Shown here one piece after another: positions 1 through 10,128 of a stretch of 64,000 nt of DNA (position 1 is its first letter; the number at the start of each line of letters is the position of its first letter). Origin of the DNA: Symsagittifera roscoffensis (Eukaryota; Xenacoelomorpha; Acoela; Convolutidae); contig NC_087062.1 of NCBI RefSeq assembly GCF_963678635.1, positions 29,598,833 through 29,662,832 on the forward strand. The letters run 5' to 3'. The notes beneath the pieces were generated by a model, which saw only the letters and a program-made list of their open reading frames with translations, was not told the DNA's origin and made no database searches. Both the position numbers and the translations under genes were made by a program.

Positions 1-444
1 ACAGTGGTAAAAAAACGTCATTAAATTTATAACGTTCTACGACCAATCCGAACTGAAAAACATAATCCCAAAAGCATACATTTTGCTTTCAAAATTACGG
101 AAATTAAGTTGACTGAGTCAATATAACATAAACTGAAACTGTTTGAAACCTCAAAATCAGACATGGCAAATTTACAAATTGAGAAGTTTCAGTTATAGTA
201 AAAACTGTTTAAATTGGAACAAAACCCATGATTCAAAGAGTAAGCCAATAAAAACCCTACCAGATAAAAAAAATGGGGGGAAAAACGGAAATTGAACCAA
301 CAGAAACTAGGACGAAAACCAGGAACACGAAAAAAATGTACAACCTGAAACGGGCTTGAACTAATTACTAGCTATGTGATAATATTTTCTTTTATTGGAA
401 TTTTCAAGAAATTGAGCAAGTCAGATGAAAGATCCTCTTAAAGT
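1..444. other. AT-rich non-coding stretch, nothing recognised
   Basis: Only short frames and A-runs are visible. I see no splice-bounded exon, no RNA gene and no repeat shared with the rest of the window. Confidence 0.5.
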
Positions 445-523
445 GAAGATCCTGTGGACAAAGTTGTTTACGGAAAAAAAGTCTAGTACCCGATTGCAAT
501 ACCCTTGCGTATAGCAAGGGTAA
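445..523 (+). repeat. Dispersed stem-loop repeat, copy 1
   Basis: This segment recurs at 2183-2257 and 8331-8410. The copies share the order AAAGTTGTTTAC, then AAGTCTAGTACC, then TTGCAATACCCTTG. Here it ends in a clean inverted repeat, TACCCTTGC (500-508) and GCAAGGGTA (514-522), around a 5-nt loop. It could be a MITE or SINE piece or a terminator-like hairpin. No coding capacity is seen. Confidence 0.65.
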
Positions 524-1177
524 TAACAAATTGCGCGACAAATTGCACTTTGCGCGGAAATCAGAGTTCAATTCAAGCTAATACAGGTCGGGATGTGAAC
601 ACTTTTTCAATATTTAGGAACTTCATTTGCTGGTTGATTGCTCAATTTCGCAGTTCTCAGAAATGCGAGTTTTCAATTTAAGAGATTATTTTTCTTGTAT
701 TGCAATTCTGAGAAATGCAGAAGGGGGAGACAAAAAAGAGATCCAAAATTAGTTAAAAGCTCTTCGGATCTCAAAAAACTTTTCTCATTGACACTGTTTT
801 TGATAATTTTGAGCTATCTCCAGAAAACTTAGAAGAACTAACTGTTCGAAAACTGGAATTAAAACACATTTTGACAAAATATTTATTAGCTAACGAATTT
901 GAAATAGTACACCTAATAGTTCTATTGAATTAAAAATCTTGAACAATTAATGGAATCAACCGTACAATCTTCCCCTAAATGAACTACCGTAGAAGCACGT
1001 AGTAATTCTGAAAATTACCTGAACAAAATATGCATTTCAAACAATCAATCGCTCAAAAAGCAGTTGTGTTTTACAATATTTAACTAAATCGCTTTTGATG
1101 TGATACAAAACACTTAAATCGACGTTTTAATTATGTTTCGATAACGTAGTTATGATATAACATTTTGGTTACATATC
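524..1177. other. Non-coding stretch, nothing recognised
   Basis: One short open frame (638-832) is present, but it has no family signature, no splice context and no similarity to elements elsewhere in the window. I treat it as chance. Confidence 0.45.
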
Positions 1178-1374
1178 AGTATTTAGACAACCGCATATTC
1201 AGACTGGTCAGTATTTAGACATAGTGTTTCAACCAATCAGAATCGAGACAAAGAAGAAATTAATAAATAATTATTATTTATTTTGGATTATTTATGTCTT
1301 TTCTCGATTCTGATTGGTTCATACAGTATTTGTCTAAATACTGACGAGTATGAATACGCGGCTGTCTAAATACT
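1178..1374. mobile_element. MITE-like element with ~75-bp terminal inverted repeats
   Basis: The left arm (1178 to about 1250) begins AGTATTTAGACA and ends in AACCAATCAGAATCGAGA. The right arm (about 1298-1374) is its reverse complement with a few mismatches and small indels. Each arm contains AGTATTTAGACA twice, so the structure is a nested inverted repeat. The spacer is AT-only and non-coding. No clear target-site duplication is visible; both ends are flanked by a single C. By structure this is a non-autonomous DNA transposon; the parent family is unknown. Confidence 0.7.
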
Positions 1375-1534
1375 CACTCCAACATTTTCTACTAAGTTAT
1401 CGTGTGAAAAATGTGTATTTTCTCTCCCTAAAAAGATTGAAGGTGGCGATGTAATTGTACGGTTGATCCAATCAATGTTATCTACAAATGTCAACAGATA
1501 AGAATTTTCATTGCCTGCTTATTTTACTGCACAG

Positions 1535-1957
1535 TTACAGCTCATTCCGATCCATGTTTTTAGGACTAGTACTGCCTTTAGCTTCTTTATGTAGCTTTTT
1601 CAATTCGTCTCGAGAAACTTCCTTTCCTTTATATTTCTCCATACTCATGACAATAAAATTGTAGAGTTGGTTGGAAAATTTGTGATAAGAAGTTCTAGCA
1701 TTTGGATCCATAAATTTGATTGTTTCCGTTAAATTATTCCACAATTTCCACTGATTTTCAACCATTTTTGGCGTTGGTTTCAACAGATGAGACTTGGATT
1801 TGTGTTTGTTCCCAAGTTCGTCTTTAAAATTGAGGAGAGCAGATGTCTCGCCAGTCAGCAGCCTAGTGATGATATGCGTGTATGGTTTGGGTAGATCGTG
1901 ACCGTAGAGTGAGGTTGTGAAATTGCACCCAGAGACTGATTCCTTGAATGAAATCAC
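1535..1957 (-). CDS. Hypothetical protein, possible terminal exon
   Basis: I do not recognise this family. The frame is 140 codons, lysine-rich, with a hydrophilic helical C-terminal third (about residues 105-140) and a TAA stop. It is one of the longest frames in the first 11 kb outside repeats. A possible splice acceptor lies inside it at 1936-1937, so the frame may be the last exon of a spliced gene rather than a complete ORF. The exon at 3006-3182 is on the same strand upstream and could belong to the same gene, but phase continuity cannot be shown. It may also be a chance ORF. Confidence 0.35.
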   Translation of the reverse strand: MISFKESVSGCNFTTSLYGHDLPKPYTHIITRLLTGETSALLNFKDELGNKHKSKSHLLKPTPKMVENQWKLWNNLTETIKFMDPNARTSYHKFSNQLYNFIVMSMEKYKGKEVSRDELKKLHKEAKGSTSPKNMDRNEL

Positions 1958-2182
1958 ACCAAATTAGACATGCTGAAAAAATCTGCAATTGATATTTTTT
2001 AAAAAATATTGAAAGAATGGAGAGCCGAACGACGAGAAAAAAATTGATATTCAGAAATCGGTAAATTAACAACCAATATAAAAATACATTTCGAGTAGAA
2101 CAGAAATTTAAAACGCGACAGTCTCATGTGAATCTGTTATGTGACCAAAGCAACCATTTGGAGATAACCACCAATTTCATTC

Positions 2183-2257
2183 ACCCTATGAACAAAGTTA
2201 TTTACAGAGAAAAAGTCTAGTACACAGTTGCAACACCCTTGTTTATCGCAAGGGTAT
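2183..2257 (+). repeat. Dispersed stem-loop repeat, copy 2
   Basis: Diverged copy of the 445-523 repeat with the same motif order. Its stem is ACCCTTG (2235-2241) paired with CAAGGGT (2249-2255). Retention of the pairing despite changes outside the arms hints at an element terminus or a structured RNA. Confidence 0.6.
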
Positions 2258-3005
2258 AAAAACAAAGAGAGAAAAACCGTCTTTGCATCAGTTAGCTTTT
2301 CAAACCGGCATTTATTCATCTCTTCTAAATGTATGTTTCCTCTTGCAGCCCCCCTCCCCATCTCCAACCACACATAAGCACCAATTTTATGATGTAACGA
2401 GTGGTTTTGCAGGGATCAGTACGGTAATCAAATATGTTTGAAAAACCCAATTGTTCCGTTTCCCAACTTATAGGGAAATCGAACATTATGAGCCAAATTT
2501 TACCCGGTAATAAATTGCAGCTGGGTGAAAGGAAATATCTATACTTAATTAATCTTCCTTTTGAGTTCCTTTTCTAGTGTTTTTTTTTAATTGTGACAAG
2601 TCTGTATACAAGGTAAAAACCCTTTAAAAAACCTTTTCCGTTTGATTCGCTCCAAAGTGTGGAGCTAATAAATAAAGTCGGTAGATTTATATCAGAATTG
2701 CAATTCATACTTGCAGAAATTTTTAAAAAGAGAATATAACATGATGCGCCCGAGAAAACAATTCACACTAGCAGATTACAGAAAATTTGATTGGACCGAA
2801 AATACTGGGATAATTAAACATTTTTTTTTGGAAATAGCAGACAATAACAATAGAATAAACAGTCTTATCATATTTGCAGACTGAAAAAAAAATGTGGATC
2901 GTGAATCTTGTATTTTTGCAATGGAAATCCGAACAACCCAAAGCGATTTTCAATTTATGCTAAAAATTTGGACAGGCGCAAGTTTATATTCAAAAAGAAT
3001 CTTAC
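2258..3005. other. Non-coding stretch, nothing firm
   Basis: A segment around 2340-2395 (a C-rich run followed by CATAAGCACCAATTTTATG) is related in reverse complement to 6283-6320, so part of it is a dispersed repeat. No exon is supported. Confidence 0.45.
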
Positions 3006-3182
3006 ATAGTGGTTATAAGAGATGAAATTCTGGCCCAGTGGCTTCATTTGGCAGTGAGGCATGAATGTATGGTCATTGAGAACACTGCCTTCATGAGGAG
3101 AAGAGGAGTCTATTTTTGGTCTTCCAATGACCAATTCAGGGAAGTTTGCTGAGGGTGTGTCAAAGTTCAGATACATTTCCGG
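3006..3182 (-). CDS. Candidate internal coding exon, unknown gene
   Basis: This 177-bp segment on the minus strand is bounded by a good acceptor (a T-rich tract ending TTTGTTTCAG) and a good donor (GTAAGAT). It is exactly 59 codons with phase 0 at both ends, so it is a symmetric exon. The encoded stretch is rich in Pro, Asn, Ser and His and looks extracellular or disordered; I see no domain I can name. The open frame runs past both splice sites, so the exon reading depends on the splice signals. Neighbouring exons are not convincingly visible, and it may belong with the frame at 1535-1957. Confidence 0.4.
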
Positions 3183-3374
3183 CTGAAACAAATGCCAACA
3201 CTTATAATCAACCAAACATTTAGAAATCACGATTAAATTACTGAAAAATGTGGCTCTTTTACGTGATATAATGACAAAAGTATGAAAAATAAATATGTTC
3301 ACATCAGTTGATTTGTTCAACATGCAAAGCTTCACTGCTTTATGATTCAGTTGAACAATTTTTTGAAACTTAAA

Positions 3375-3504
3375 TTCAACTATGGGTCGAAGGAGGGGTG
3401 GAAAAAGCCGGTTTCTTCTACGCCCTCCTTCCAAGATATAAGCGCCAATCACATTGTTATCATTGATTTTACGGGGTCTCTGTTTTTCCCCCACCAGTTG
3501 TAAA
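3375..3504. repeat. ~130-bp dispersed repeat, copy 1 of a direct pair
   Basis: It shares an ordered set of blocks with 4138-4271: an ATGGGT..AAGGAGGGGTGGAAAAA block, a CCTCCTTCCAAGATATAAGCG block and a terminal GTCTCTGT..TTCCCCCAC block. Identity by eye is about 80 percent. No coding role is seen. Confidence 0.6.
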
Positions 3505-3575
3505 TAATTAGAGACAAAGAAAAGAGGAGACAAAGAATAATTATGAATAAGCCTCGAATTAGTTTTAAAAAAATC

Positions 3576-3651
3576 GGCTACGTCTGAGATTCGAACCTGC
3601 GACCATAGATGTTAAGAGTCTCACACACTAACCACTCAGCCACAGAAACGG
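3576..3651 (-). pseudogene. tRNA-Lys-like relic or SINE head
   Basis: The minus strand reads like a tRNA. It has an A box TGGCTGAGTGG, an anticodon region GAGACTCTTAAC that would carry CTT (Lys), and a B box GGTTCGAATCT, in the right order and spacing. The T stem pairs poorly, the anticodon stem has an inserted CA, and the acceptor stem pairs only partly. I therefore do not call a working tRNA. A tRNA-derived SINE 5' end or a decayed tRNA-Lys(CTT) gene fits better. Confidence 0.5.
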
Positions 3652-3828
3652 AAGCCTAATAGGCACCAGAAACTAGCCACAAAAAAGCAGGGAACAGATG
3701 CTATGCAGTTTCCAATAATAAGAAAACTTCCAGATAAATGAACACTTTTTTGCGAGTTAGATAAGAGAAAAAGAAGATTCGTAATGCTACACGAAGCTGA
3801 ATACTAGTGTAAACAAAGAAAATGAACT

Positions 3829-3950
3829 AAATTTAAATAGAAACTAAGTCAAACCGCGAAAAAGTAAAAATTAGCCGGAAAAAAATTTAAAACTTCCTGG
3901 AAACAATCATCACGACCTATATAAGAGTCTGAACTAAGTTCATCGACTCT
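3829..3950 (+). promoter_or_regulatory. TATA-containing module, copy 1
   Basis: Contains TATATAAG (3918-3925) followed by GTTCATCGACT. The ~110-bp block, including CAAACCGCGAAAAA about 70 bp upstream, recurs at 11384-11490 just ahead of the PLA2-like gene. It may be a core promoter carried by a repeat. No gene is recognised downstream of this copy. Confidence 0.4.
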
Positions 3951-4137
3951 TATTAATGTGAACAGAAAAGTTGTTTATTACATTTCGCAGGTTGGGGAAA
4001 AAAGAGCCACTTGGAAAATTTCTTTCTTCCTTTTGTTTCATGACGTTGTCTACCATTGATGAGCTATTCAAGGGCCGCATTTTCTCGTTAGCTGTCCCTC
4101 CCGATGAGTAATTAATTGATGAATTTATTTTTTTAGT

Positions 4138-4271
4138 TTCAATTATGGGTGGAAGGAGGGGTGGAAAAAAGCCGGGTTCTGCTAGTCCCTCCTTCCAAGA
4201 TATAAGCGTCAATCAGATTGTTATTATCATTGATTTTTCGAGTAGGTCTCTGTATTCCCCCACTAGTTGTA
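4138..4271. repeat. ~130-bp dispersed repeat, copy 2 of a direct pair
   Basis: Partner of 3375-3504, in the same orientation, about 760 bp downstream. The tRNA-Lys-like relic and the TATA module lie between the two copies, so the interval could be one composite inserted unit. Confidence 0.55.
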
Positions 4272-6150
4272 TCCAAAAATTTACAGTCGTATATCTGTCC
4301 CTTCCGATTTAGTACTTAATTTATGAACATACAATTTTTAAATTTTTTTCTTCCTTGTATTTTACGATGTTGTATATCAAAACAAAAAAGTTTTTGTAGT
4401 TGGGCAATTCATTCACATGCCAATTTTCTGAACAAATGGACCACAGGAAAAAATGACGAATGTGGAGAGAAGCAGTAGAGCTGGGATTCATTACCGTCCA
4501 CAAAATACCCAAAAATATCATTTTTGGCTCACTTTTTTTGTGTGCGGCGTTGCTAGAAGTCTGTGAATCAGTTGAGCAGAATTTTTTGGCACGTGAGCTT
4601 TAGGAATCCACATGGAGCAGAAAACTGATTTGAAGTGAAATCAAAAACTTGCACGTTTTTCATTGTTTATTTAATAGATGGGTTCCGAGAAAACTCTGTT
4701 CTTATGCTTATTGGTGCAACTAAGCCTTTTCTCAATTCAGAATTTCACTTCTCTGTCTCCTGTTCCCGTGCTCAACCTTTTTTATGTCACACTGTTTTCA
4801 AGCGATGCTTCACAATTTTTAAAGGGTGAGTAAAAAAAACATGAACCTATGAAAGTAGTCCCATTGCCAATTCAGAACAAAGTTAAGTCCAACATCGCAC
4901 CTGAGTTTTTTTCAACGAACTTTATATTTGGCTTCCTTCTTTTCCAGGTTTTCGCCCCCTCGTAAAAATACAATGTGAGAGATACTGAATAGAAATTCTA
5001 TAAACTTACAATTGCGGATCGGATAAATGGTTCTAATATGTTCACTTGCTCACACTCAGTAGCGGATTAGGGTGTGGGGGAGGGGAGAGGGACGTCCTTT
5101 AAGTGATTTAACCCACTCACGATCCAAAGGTGCCCACTTTGGTACGATTTTATGATATCCATTTTAGGCTGACCGGCCAAAATCTTTTTAAAAGCGCCTT
5201 TGGCGCCAATATATATTAATTTTGGCTCTTTATCAGTCCCCCCTTTGATTGTTTCTAAAAATCAATATATGAAAGTCTATTTAAAATGACTTTTCCTGTT
5301 AGAAATTGCATAGAAACGTCAGCGTGAACAGGTGAACAAATTTTTACAACAATTCTTACATGCAAAATGACAAGTGAACAATTTTCGAGCAGCTTTTTTT
5401 GCAAATTTACGATGGGGGGACTGGAAAAGAGCCCTAACTTTGAGAGGAACACGCTTCAAAAAAAACTTGGTCAAAACTTACAAAAAAGTGCATAAAAACG
5501 CCTTTTTTCAAACATTTAATATAAATAGTATCTTCATAGTGATTTAGGAAAGCTCAGAAAACCTATAAGGTCAACTTAAAAGAAAGCTCGACAAGTTAAT
5601 AGAAAGGTCGAGACTTGGCATTATCTGATTTATTTACTTGTGGGGGGGGGGGGGATAAAATTGAAAAAACCTAAATCTTGTTTGTTGTTCTCTACTCCCC
5701 CTCCTGATTTGATTTTTCGTTATTGAATGGAAGACTATGTATCCAGAATAGTAAATTAATTTGGCTCTTTTCCAGTCTTCTACCTAGGAAGAGCCAAAGT
5801 ATCAACACTGGTTTGCAGACTTCAAATTATTGTGATCAGTGAGCAGCGCTGCTTATGCGCATGCATAACAACTTGAGAAACTCGCTTGCCCAGAATTAAA
5901 ACTGGGTTTTACATGAGCCTTTAAAATTGTTTCCAAATTGGACACAGGGTATCGAGCACATTATCATGGCACAAACGTTCTCTAGAAAAACTAAATTTCG
6001 ATAAGTGGTAACTCTTTCTCCATACAGCTCAACTTACTCCTGTTTTAGGCTTCGACATTGAAGATCGATCAAACAATTCTAATACGACTGACACCAATCA
6101 AACAACAGGTCAGATTTTTAATTCGTTTAATTAGTCTGAGAAAAACCACC
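4272..6150. other. Non-coding stretch with scattered short repeats
   Basis: No exon or element is recognised. Visible features are a 14-base G run at about 5642, several pieces of a GGCTCTTTTCC/GGAAAAGAGCC motif (about 5222, 5425 and 5762), and a short GGCGCC-containing palindrome around 5200. Confidence 0.45.
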
Positions 6151-6329
6151 GGCTCTTTTTCCTTTCCCCCCACTCCCACCTGCAAATTTGTATAACTCTG
6201 TTCACATTGTCCGATTGTCATGAAAAAGCCATGACAAACATATTTGATCTTCATAATAAACCTTGAAAAACCACTCCTTAGACCATAAAATTGATGCTTG
6301 TGTGAGGTGGGGGAAAAGGAAAAAGAGCC
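6151..6329. repeat. Inverted repeat with ~25-bp arms
   Basis: The left arm (6151-6180, GGCTCTTTTTCCTTTCCCCC) and right arm (6305-6329, GGGGGAAAAGGAAAAAGAGCC) are near-perfect reverse complements separated by about 125 bp. Related single arms occur between 5.2 and 5.8 kb and at 2.34 kb. This looks like a MITE or foldback element, not a gene. Confidence 0.55.
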
Positions 6330-8330
6330 AAGCCACCATTTGCAAACCTCAGCAAAAATTTCTTGAAAAAGTAGAAGAAATAAAATCTCTTGGTAGCAAT
6401 TATAAAGCATTGAGCATAACACAACCAAATATAGCCAATAGCCAACAGACAGCTGACGAACCCACGTTGGTTGCTAAGAACTGCCTCGAATTTAAAGACT
6501 AAGATGACAATCAAAATTCATTCTTAATGTTGCAAAATACACCAGAGAAAATCATAAATAATCACATAAAGAATAATAAACATATTGATAAAAAACGAGA
6601 AACAAACAGAGCGAAAAAAGATACAAAAACATCCCACCTCTAATGCAGAACTGCAAATTAGAGGCGATTGACTTCCTAAGCGTAGGTTGGTATAATGCCT
6701 AAATTTCAGTAATGCTAAAACTGAAACAACTAAAATTATTTAAATAAACGGAAAACTTAAATTGAAGTGAAGAAAACTTCTGAAACTCGCATGTCGTAGC
6801 CCTCCTTATTCAGTTCAATGACAAAACTTGAACTTGTTCACTTAGCGGTAGTCGCATCTACCAACTGTATCTCGTCCTTAAAGCCTCTCTGACACCCAGC
6901 AGAGCTCAAGCTGCAGTAACCAGTAAACAAGTCCAAACAAGGTCTTCAAATTGTGAGAACGATTTGAAAATGAAAATTTTTAGGGTTTAAAAAGCTGGAA
7001 ATATCACGCCCTTATCGACCTCCAACAAGTTACCAGAAACAAAAACAGAAAAAAAAATTATTTAACAGCAAAAATGAAATCAACGATGTAGCCATCACTT
7101 AAAATACATAAATCTCGAAGATTGTAGATTGAGGTCATAGTTTGATAATCTGCTTAAATCTGATAAATTGGAAGCAAACAGTTGTGGCCTTAAAAATTGA
7201 AAAATTTTGATCCTCTATAGCATAATGAAGCTCCGTATTTGGTTTTTTATTTGGGAAATTTCATCAAAATGGGACTTCTATACTGCACTGTAAATGAAAT
7301 GGACTTCCTGGTTTTCCAATACATTTCTTGTGAATAAAAGCAGACACGGACATTTATGGGGTTTGGTTTTATTATTTTTAATTCAAAAGTTGTCGTTTTT
7401 CTCAAAACTACTTAACCAATTTCCAAAGAATGATAGCAATGGAAAGACCGGCTTTTTGATTATGCGCCTGCATAATCTTCTTGTCTCATTTTACCTTACC
7501 GCGCGTCCTATGGCATTCAAACATTTCAAAGAGTGCAATTTTTAAACCATTTTATGGATTTGTCATTCTGTTTTTAATAAGAAAAATCCACCCAGCCAAA
7601 TCTGAGATTAAGGATTCAATCCACAAACAATTTATGCTAAGCCCCAGCACTGCAGCAAAAAATAAAGGCCTCAGATTCGTCCAAATTTTCAAAATGGACT
7701 GTTTTTTTTTGTAAAGTTTTTCATGTTTATTGAAAACTATCTGCCAGGAAAGACACGTTTCTGTTTAATGAGCAAAAGAAGACCCAAATCTGTATCTGCA
7801 ACACTGGCCAAGCTGAGCTTCGCACCACTTGCGATACAAAACGAGAAGGCCGCTTGAAACAAGAAAAGTTCGAAAAAATAAATCTATCAAAACGAATTGA
7901 GCTAATTTTGAAATGAAAACAAGCCAAAACAACTGAATGTAAAATTCGCACCGAAAGAAAATTTACCAACTGGTAAAAAAAGCCGAAAAATTTTAGCAGA
8001 AACCTTTTAAGCTGAAAAAAAAAATCATTTAGACTTCTGAAAAATTATCAAGTCCCCTACCCCTCAGCACACACTTTGTTCGCCCGCCAAATGAAACAAA
8101 ATGAGGCCACTAAGCCAATATAAAAAAAGGCCGAAACCTATTAAGCCGAAAAAAGGAAACAATAAGCAAAAATAATGAAATTTCGACAAATCGAGTTTTG
8201 AAAAATTTTAATAAGGCAAATATTTCATATCCCAACAAGCACAAAATATACTTGTTGCGGCAAATGGTTATCTGTAGCGGTAAATTGGTTGAAAAAAGGA
8301 CTCAAGAAAATAATGAGTCCAGATAAGAAG
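6330..8330. other. Non-coding stretch, nothing recognised
   Basis: Several 60-85 codon frames occur (for example 7294-7545) but none has a family motif, splice context or repeat membership. I regard them as chance. Confidence 0.45.
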
Positions 8331-8410
8331 AGTCCTGCGAATAAAGTTGTTTGCAGGAAAAATAAGTTTAGTACCCTATTGCAATACCCTTGCTTATCAG
8401 AAAAGTAATT
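8331..8410 (+). repeat. Dispersed stem-loop repeat, copy 3
   Basis: Third copy of the 445-523 family, sharing AAAGTTGTTTGC, AGTTTAGTACCC and TTGCAATACCCTTG. The 3' arm of the hairpin has decayed, so it no longer folds. Confidence 0.55.
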
Positions 8411-8899
8411 AGAACTCATTAATTGAACATGTATCGGACTAAGAAAAAATCCAACTATATGCCGAAAACTACCTGTCAGGAACATTTTCCTTATTGAAAA
8501 GCAGAAAAAAAACAGTTCACTATCTGTAATTGGACCTCAGTAACTGCATTTATTTCTGACTGATAAAAAATGCATTAACTATATAAAATTCAGCATAAGA
8601 CGACAGAGATGGTACATGTGTCAGCAAATTTTCCATCATGTAATATTTTTGGTAAAACAGTTGAAACTACTACGCTTTAAAATTAAGAAAAAAACTGGAA
8701 TCCAGTACTCTTCTGCGGTAAGGTTAATCTTGCTAGAATGATGTTCTTTTTGCTTTATGAGTTTTCCTAAACTGATTTTATACATAAAAGTCATTCTACC
8801 ATTATAAATTTCAAACTTCGCAGCAATTTCCGAATAACAATTTCAAATACAGTCAAATTTGAGAACATTCTTTCTTGCAATAACTTTGAAACCTCATGA

Positions 8900-9184
8900 C
8901 TGCTTTATCTTGGAGAAAGATTATGCGAACAATTTGATTACGACCGCAAATTTTCTCTATTCCTCTTTTATCGAATAAGTTTTATCGCAGCACCATCTCC
9001 GAAAAAGTTTAAGTCAGAAACTGTGGACACACTTGAATTTCTTAATGACATGAATTTTTTAGCAATCCTAGCTATTTTCGATGATGACCACGAGAGAATG
9101 AACCAAACAGACGACCGAAAGAATCATCGTTCCTTCCTACTTTGTGAAGTGGTCGGAGCACCGAGGGTTGAAGAAAAGTTTTAA
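8900..9184 (+). other. 94-codon open frame, possible exon or transposase fragment
   Basis: The frame stays open between a TGA at 8897 and a TAA at 9182, with acidic and arginine-rich stretches. An acceptor-like TTTTATCGCAG lies inside it near 8990. It is long for a random frame at this base composition. There is no match I can name and no partner exon. The first ATG gives only about 44 codons. Confidence 0.2.
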
Positions 9185-9520
9185 ACCAAATAGCAGCTCG
9201 ACCATTCAGAAGCTAGTTACGAAAAAATTGACCCACTCTTTCCTTCAAAAATCTAAAATCATGCATAAACAGAGGTGAAGCTGCACTTAGCAATCAAAAA
9301 AAGGGCAAGAAAAGTACAAAAAGTCTTGAAAAAAACTATTTATTAACAGGAATCAACCAACGACCTAGAAACTAGGAGTCTCCGTTCCTCCCAACTTTGC
9401 GGTCTGCTCTTGACCATTAATAACACTAGACTCAACAAAGCCAATATCGAACACATACTATTAAACTCATGCTATACAGCACAATTTTTAAAACTATATT
9501 GCAAAACTTTTAATACAGAG

Positions 9521-9537
9521 GCGAAGCGGAGCTTCGC
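9521..9537. repeat. GCGAAGC-N3-GCTTCGC hairpin, copy 1
   Basis: A perfect 7-bp stem with a GGA loop, followed by an AACTTTTGCGACACA tail. The same stem recurs at 10112-10128, and a half-decayed relative sits at about 7808-7830. Confidence 0.55.
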
Positions 9538-10111
9538 AACTTTTGCGACACAATAAAAACATTGCATTACAATTTAGTAAACTGATATTTGAAAAACATT
9601 GAGAAAAGGTAGGGTAGAGGACTTTTACCGAAAACTATTCATGTTATCGACGTCGTGACTGCCAAATCACTTATACCGAAACGATTACCAAAATCTGTCT
9701 TTTCGATTGAACTCTAAATCTTTGATTTGTCAGGGTATTTTTGGAGAAGTTAAAAACTTGGCGAAAAATTGGAAAACGGCAAAAAATTCAGAATGAGAGC
9801 ACAACATCTCTTACTCTAAAACAGAGACAACGAATGCTTAATCTCATATTTGTTTGAAGAGTAAAATAAAACGAATAATCTAATTTGACTGTTCCGAGTA
9901 TTATAGATTATGCAGTTAAAAATAGTTAGTTATAGTTGTGAAGCGAAGAAGCCTACTATCTGTTTTTCGAACAAACCATTAATCTGACACTTTGGGGTAT
10001 CCATTTGTGCAGTTGAGCTTCCCACTTTACATTTTTATGAAATAAGAAAATGAACACAAAACCTCTGACTTCGAAAAGTAGTTTTCAAGACCAGTCAAAG
10101 TTTCAACAAAA

Positions 10112-10128
10112 GCGAAGCTGTGCTTCGC
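10112..10128. repeat. GCGAAGC-N3-GCTTCGC hairpin, copy 2
   Basis: The same perfect 7-bp stem as at 9521, here with a TGT loop. GC-rich arms inside an AT-rich background make chance unlikely; it is probably part of a short dispersed repeat. Confidence 0.55.

Noticed and set aside
3576-3651. Functional tRNA-Lys gene
   Set aside because: The T stem and acceptor stem do not pair and the anticodon stem has an insertion.
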